A program made the translations under genes and the position numbers. A DNA stretch of 35,538 nt, from positions 1 to 35,538 of the forward strand of contig JAAXKN010000043.1 in the NCBI GenBank assembly GCA_025612375.1, in the 5' to 3' direction. The stretch comes from Ignavibacteria bacterium (GTDB lineage Bacteria > Bacteroidota > Ignavibacteria > Ignavibacteriales > SURF-24). Below the pieces are notes generated by a model that saw only the letters and a list, made by a program, of their open reading frames with translations, was not told where the DNA came from and ran no database searches. Below are positions 32,970 through 35,538 of this stretch, piece after piece. The stretch's first letter is position 1. Every line of letters begins with the position of its first letter.

Positions 32970-33071
32970 TTATAACTTTTGAAAAACTGCCTGCATTACC
33001 CTGAACTTGTTCTCAGCCATTCCTTTCATTACATTTTTCAGCTTTTCTGCCGCATTTTCACCAAGAATCAA
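32970..33071 (-). pseudogene. Short coding-like stretch between two dehydrogenases (remnant or small protein)
   Basis: On the minus strand a frame is open upstream of a TAA at 32970-32972. From TTG 33071 it gives 33 residues that look protein-like and amphipathic (ILGENAAEKLKNVM, then AENKFRVMQAVFQKL); the frame stays open about ten codons further up to a TAA. No ATG or SD supports it as a gene of this size, although internal ATGs exist. It may be the decayed 3' end of a lost gene, or a small peptide. Not recognised. Confidence 0.2.
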
Positions 33072-33138
33072 TGGAAGAATTGAATATTTATTCTGGCATT
33101 ATTTATATTTAATACTTACAGAATTTCTCTGATTCAGC

Positions 33139-33897
33139 TTAAACCAGTACAGCTCCGCCCGCGACGTCTAAAATGACCCCTGTAATCCATGAAGATTCTT
33201 CCGATGCCAGGAAAAGTGCAGCCTGAGCAACGTCTTCAGGGCTGCCCAGCCTCTTAATAGGATGCCATTTGGCCATTTCCTTCTGCATATCATCTGATAT
33301 CCACTGCTTGTTCCGTTCAGTCATTATTGTTTCAGGAGCTATGCAGTTAACTCTTATGCCCCAAGTCCCCAGTTCAGAGGCAAGATGCTTTGTCATAACC
33401 TGTATGCCCGCTTTGGCTGCCGAATAGGGCACGGGCGACTTTCCGCTTGTATACCTTGCTGCCGCAGAGGATATGGTTATTATATTACCCGTCTTGCGGG
33501 CTTTCATTGCCGGAAGAAAACTCTTTATTGTAAGAAACGTTGCCGTAAGGTTTGCCTCAATGGATGCACGCCACCCGTCCTCCGGTATCTCTTCAAAAGC
33601 CATGGGCTTTGTGTGGCTTCCTCCTGCATTTGCTACCAGTATATCTACATAACCAAGTTCCTGCTCTATTGTCCGGCGCATGGAATCTATCTCGTCATAT
33701 TTTGTCACGTCAGCCCTCAGGTGAATTACATTCAGGCCTTTGTCCGATAGTTCATTTCTTAATGAGGCCAATGCATCCTTGTCCCTTCCGTGCAGCACAA
33801 CCTTTGCCCCTTCACTTGCAAACAGCCTTGCAATTGCACTTCCGATACCATGTGAACTTCCTGTCACCAGTGCAACCTTATCCTGCAGTTTTCCCAT
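33139..33897 (-). CDS. Short-chain dehydrogenase/reductase, 3-oxoacyl-ACP-reductase-like
   Basis: A 252-residue classical SDR. Cofactor motif TGSSHGIG (12-19), NAGG (90-93), active-site Asn116, Ser143 or Ser144 (ISSAAA), and Tyr158/Lys162 in YSAAK. HGRDKD after the second strand, with Arg, suggests NADP(H). The C-terminal RLGSPEDVAQAALFLAS and ITGVILDVAGG phrases are standard for the FabG-like group, but fatty-acid synthesis is not implied, since no fab gene is nearby. AGAAAGGAGAAGTGTT precedes the ATG, sharing the AAGAAAGGAG core with the ribosome site of the alcohol dehydrogenase downstream. Probably a carbonyl or sugar-alcohol reductase; the substrate is unknown. Confidence 0.95.
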   Translation of the reverse strand: MGKLQDKVALVTGSSHGIGSAIARLFASEGAKVVLHGRDKDALASLRNELSDKGLNVIHLRADVTKYDEIDSMRRTIEQELGYVDILVANAGGSHTKPMAFEEIPEDGWRASIEANLTATFLTIKSFLPAMKARKTGNIITISSAAARYTSGKSPVPYSAAKAGIQVMTKHLASELGTWGIRVNCIAPETIMTERNKQWISDDMQKEMAKWHPIKRLGSPEDVAQAALFLASEESSWITGVILDVAGGAVLV

Positions 33898-34076
33898 AAC
33901 ACTTCTCCTTTCTTATCAAGTTTTGAAATGCTTTTTTATAAAACAATGAACCGGATATTATATATTCAATAACTAAAAGAATGCATGACAATGTTGAAAG
34001 GGAACTCTGAATTGTTTATACTGAAATAAGATATCTGATTTAGAGATTTATTTGAAAGCCGCATAACCTGGAACTC

Positions 34077-34139
34077 ATGGATATGATAAGATACGAAAAG
34101 GGCACAGTTGTTCTTCACTACCGCGCAAAGAATGACTGA
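34077..34139 (+). CDS. Possible 20-residue peptide (tentative)
   Basis: The frame ATG 34077 to TGA 34139 encodes MDMIRYEKGTVVLHYRAKND, which reads like natural protein sequence. It is preceded by CCTGGAACTC, a poor SD, and closed in frame by a TGA eight codons upstream. A hairpin begins within its last two codons. It could be a leader peptide, a gene remnant or chance. Confidence 0.15.
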   Translation: MDMIRYEKGTVVLHYRAKND

Positions 34140-34165
34140 TAATTCCGTGCTTTACGGGTTATCAG
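34136..34165 (+). other. Hairpin in spacer upstream of the lipoprotein gene
   Basis: CTGATAA (34136-34142) pairs with TTATCAG (34159-34165), and CCGT (34145-34148) with ACGG (34154-34157) inside, separated by small internal unpaired bases. There is no T tract, so it is not a standard terminator. It lies 134 bp before the lipoprotein ATG. Confidence 0.4.
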
Positions 34166-34193
34166 CGCTGAAAGTATCACCGCCTTCCTTCCT

Positions 34194-34234
34194 CTTTATT
34201 CCAACTGACTCCGGTATTGGAAATTGGAATAAAG
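34194..34234. promoter_or_regulatory. 11-bp perfect inverted repeat upstream of the lipoprotein gene
   Basis: CTTTATTCCAA (34194-34204) and TTGGAATAAAG (34224-34234) are exact complements separated by 19 bp, 64 bp before the ATG at 34299. Arm centres are 30 bp apart, close to three helical turns, which would suit a dimer or two dimers bound on one DNA face. A stem-loop in RNA is the alternative. No partner regulator is identified. Confidence 0.45.
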
Positions 34235-34298
34235 TTCTTTAACTTTTGAGGCCGTTTTGATGAAATGTTCTATCAATAAATAATTTCCCTTCAGCCTT

Positions 34299-34742
34299 AT
34301 GAAAAGTTATCTCTCTCTATTCCTTTTTGTAATAATTGCCGCAATGCTTTTCTATTCATGCGACGACCTGGTTTATTCTCCAAAGGAAAAAAATTATGTG
34401 AACGTTCCGGTGCCGGATGTAAAAATGTCCATTAATCTTGATCCGGTCAGCGATACTCTTTATGTTTCCGGAACAGTGGACTTAAAATATAAAATCAATA
34501 TTTCCGGGGGGACCTTCTCAAAAGCTATTCTTTATATAGACGCAGTCAAAGTTGGCGAATCCACTAATTTGGAAAAGTATCCGGCATTCCATAGTGAGAA
34601 GTTCAGCAACGGCAAACACATCATGAGACTGGAAGTATGGGCACGTACCTACAGCGGCAGCCTTGCCGATAAATTAGGATCTGAATTCCTGGTCTGCAGC
34701 CGTTCATTTTACATATTTACCGATAACCACGATGCAATTTAA
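34299..34742 (+). CDS. Predicted lipoprotein with Ig-like domain (147 residues)
   Basis: A type II signal peptide (MKSYLSLFLFVIIAAMLFYSC) places the lipidated Cys at residue 21, followed by Asp-Asp. In Bacteroidota acidic residues just after the Cys often mark surface-exposed lipoproteins; whether that holds here is inference. The mature part (about 45-140) is beta-rich with the layout of an Ig-like fold (DPVSDTLYVSGTVDLKYKI, AILYIDAVKVGES, KHIMRLEVWARTYSG). No family is recognised and no SD is evident. It precedes a beta-barrel gene by 98 bp on the same strand, so the two may form a surface pair, though a weak hairpin lies between them. Confidence 0.8.
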   Translation: MKSYLSLFLFVIIAAMLFYSCDDLVYSPKEKNYVNVPVPDVKMSINLDPVSDTLYVSGTVDLKYKINISGGTFSKAILYIDAVKVGESTNLEKYPAFHSEKFSNGKHIMRLEVWARTYSGSLADKLGSEFLVCSRSFYIFTDNHDAI

Positions 34743-34746
34743 ATAT

Positions 34747-34766
34747 GCGGGCTATAGCTGACCCGC
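34747..34766 (+). terminator. Weak hairpin after lipoprotein gene
   Basis: GCGGG (34747-34751) pairs with CCCGC (34762-34766), loop 10 nt containing GCTATAGC-type self-complementarity, followed by TGCTTATCTTT. It starts 5 nt after the stop at 34742. A short stem; partial termination at most. Confidence 0.35.
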
Positions 34767-34840
34767 TGCTTATCTTTCAATTCAGTATAATGATTATGCA
34801 AACAATTAAATTATGTAACTAAGACACCGGAAATCTGTAT

Positions 34841-35538
34841 ATGCCAATAAAAGCCATTTTGATAATACTTTGCGCTTTATCTTTGCCAAAGAACCTTTTT
34901 GCCCAGAAGTCATATTTCGTCAGGGCAAAGGCTACATATAACTTTTTTGCTGCTAATGACCTCAAAGCTGCGCAGCAGGATATGCAGAGAAATCTGCGCG
35001 GAGTGGGGGCCGAGACTCTTGAATCCTTTCCTCCTTATTTCGGCATGCAGTTTCAGTTTCTCATGCCTGTAAAAGATTCATCGGAGGTAAATGCCGGCCT
35101 GTATTTCGAACAATTTTCTACCGGGGGCAGAATTCACTACGAGGATTATTCCGGTGAAATCGGCTTCGATCAGATACTTTCCTCCAATGCTTTCGGCATT
35201 ATGATTGAAAAAAATTACAAATCCAAAAGAAGATTAAACCTGAGCCTGAATTTGGGAGTATCACTGATCTGGACCTCTTACACCTTAAAAACCTACGGGC
35301 GGATTTTCGATCAAAAAGAATCGGAGTCTGTAACATATGACGGCATTACAATAGGATTTACTCCCGGCATTACCTTGTTCCGTGAGATTTCCAATTTCAC
35401 CGTATTTGGGAGTGTTGGGTACCAGATTTGCCTGCCTTCAACATTTAAATATAATGGCGCTACCGTCAGAGTAACGATATTTGAAAATACAATTAGTCCG
35501 GGAATTTACGGCCTTAGGCTGGGTTTCGGATTAGGCTA
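34841..35538 (+). CDS. Outer-membrane beta-barrel protein (C-terminus cut by window edge)
   Basis: I read this from ATG 34841; 232 codons are visible with no stop. A signal peptide (MPIKAILIILCALSLPKNLFAQ) is followed by regular short amphipathic strands with aromatic and Gly turns (PPYFGMQFQFLMPV, VNAGLYFEQFSTGG, RLNLSLNLGVSLIWTS, SNFTVFGSVGYQI, GIYGLRLGFGLG), the pattern of an outer-membrane barrel such as OMP_b-brl-like proteins. No SD precedes the start. The upstream lipoprotein gene (98 bp away) may be a partner. The exact family and total length are unknown because the gene runs off the right edge. Confidence 0.8.
   Translation, partial: MPIKAILIILCALSLPKNLFAQKSYFVRAKATYNFFAANDLKAAQQDMQRNLRGVGAETLESFPPYFGMQFQFLMPVKDSSEVNAGLYFEQFSTGGRIHYEDYSGEIGFDQILSSNAFGIMIEKNYKSKRRLNLSLNLGVSLIWTSYTLKTYGRIFDQKESESVTYDGITIGFTPGITLFREISNFTVFGSVGYQICLPSTFKYNGATVRVTIFENTISPGIYGLRLGFGLG

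Larger units (their letters stand above)
33898..34298. other. 401-bp spacer between divergent genes
   Basis: It separates the SDR (minus) from the lipoprotein gene (plus) and should hold both promoters. It contains three things listed separately: a 20-codon frame (34077-34139), a hairpin overlapping its stop (34136-34165) and an 11-bp perfect inverted repeat (34194-34234). The remainder is AT-rich with no recognisable RNA gene. Confidence 0.5.

Noticed and set aside
1-35538. CRISPR array, transposon ends, phage or integrase genes
   Set aside because: Searched by eye on both strands. No regularly spaced repeats, no transposase or integrase motifs, and no target-site duplications were seen.

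Overview
The window comes from a chromosome of the Bacteroidota/Ignavibacteriota kind, most likely an Ignavibacteria-like bacterium. This is inferred from sequence style and was not tested by a search. Two large secreted proteins end in the type IX secretion (Por) sorting domain with the NYPNPFNP motif and the SGIYF/SGTYLY-type ending that is very common in that group. There are many signal-peptide beta-barrel proteins, PAS-rich cytoplasmic histidine kinases, and AT-rich spacers. Shine-Dalgarno (SD) sequences are strong in front of some genes and absent in front of others. I see no rRNA, tRNA, CRISPR array, transposase, integrase or phage gene, so this looks like ordinary chromosome rather than an island.

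Layout. Positions 1-7911: a ClC chloride channel with CBS domains (cut by the left edge), a PAS histidine kinase, a RIC/YtfE/ScdA-type di-iron iron-sulfur repair protein, an F420-dependent-NADP-reductase-like Rossmann protein and a second, larger PAS/GAF histidine kinase. Positions 7912-14220: a small unknown protein, a type IX-secreted protein with an N,N-dimethylformamidase-beta-like domain, a membrane CHASE3-like/PAS histidine kinase and DAHP synthase. Positions 14242-24387, all on the minus strand: a DUF6588-like barrel protein, a CoA-pyrophosphatase-like Nudix hydrolase with a TTG start, a DUF4783-like secreted protein, an acyltransferase-3 membrane protein, an aldo/keto reductase, a 1217-residue subtilase with a type IX sorting domain and a Wzx/MATE-like flippase. 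Positions 24658-25803: a third soluble PAS histidine kinase.

Positions 26067-31706 form the most coherent unit: a tightly coupled plus-strand operon of a TetR regulator, an outer-membrane barrel protein, a LolD/MacB-type ATPase, two FtsX/LolC-E-type permeases and a LolA-like periplasmic carrier. Four of its junctions overlap or nearly abut (TAATG, ATGA, ATGA and a 4-nt gap). It reads as a dedicated inner-to-outer-membrane lipid or lipoprotein transport route under its own repressor; an 18-bp palindrome lies 83 bp upstream. This is the best candidate for an under-described system here.

Positions 31834-35538: a zinc alcohol dehydrogenase and a short-chain dehydrogenase, both on the minus strand and both with strong SD sites. 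Then come a lipoprotein and an outer-membrane barrel protein on the plus strand; the last is cut by the right edge. Several spacers hold inverted repeats, a heptanucleotide repeat (NTTGGAC x4) and short coding-like stretches, reported separately. Three soluble kinases share one HisKA/HATPase core and no response-regulator gene is present, so their partners must lie elsewhere.
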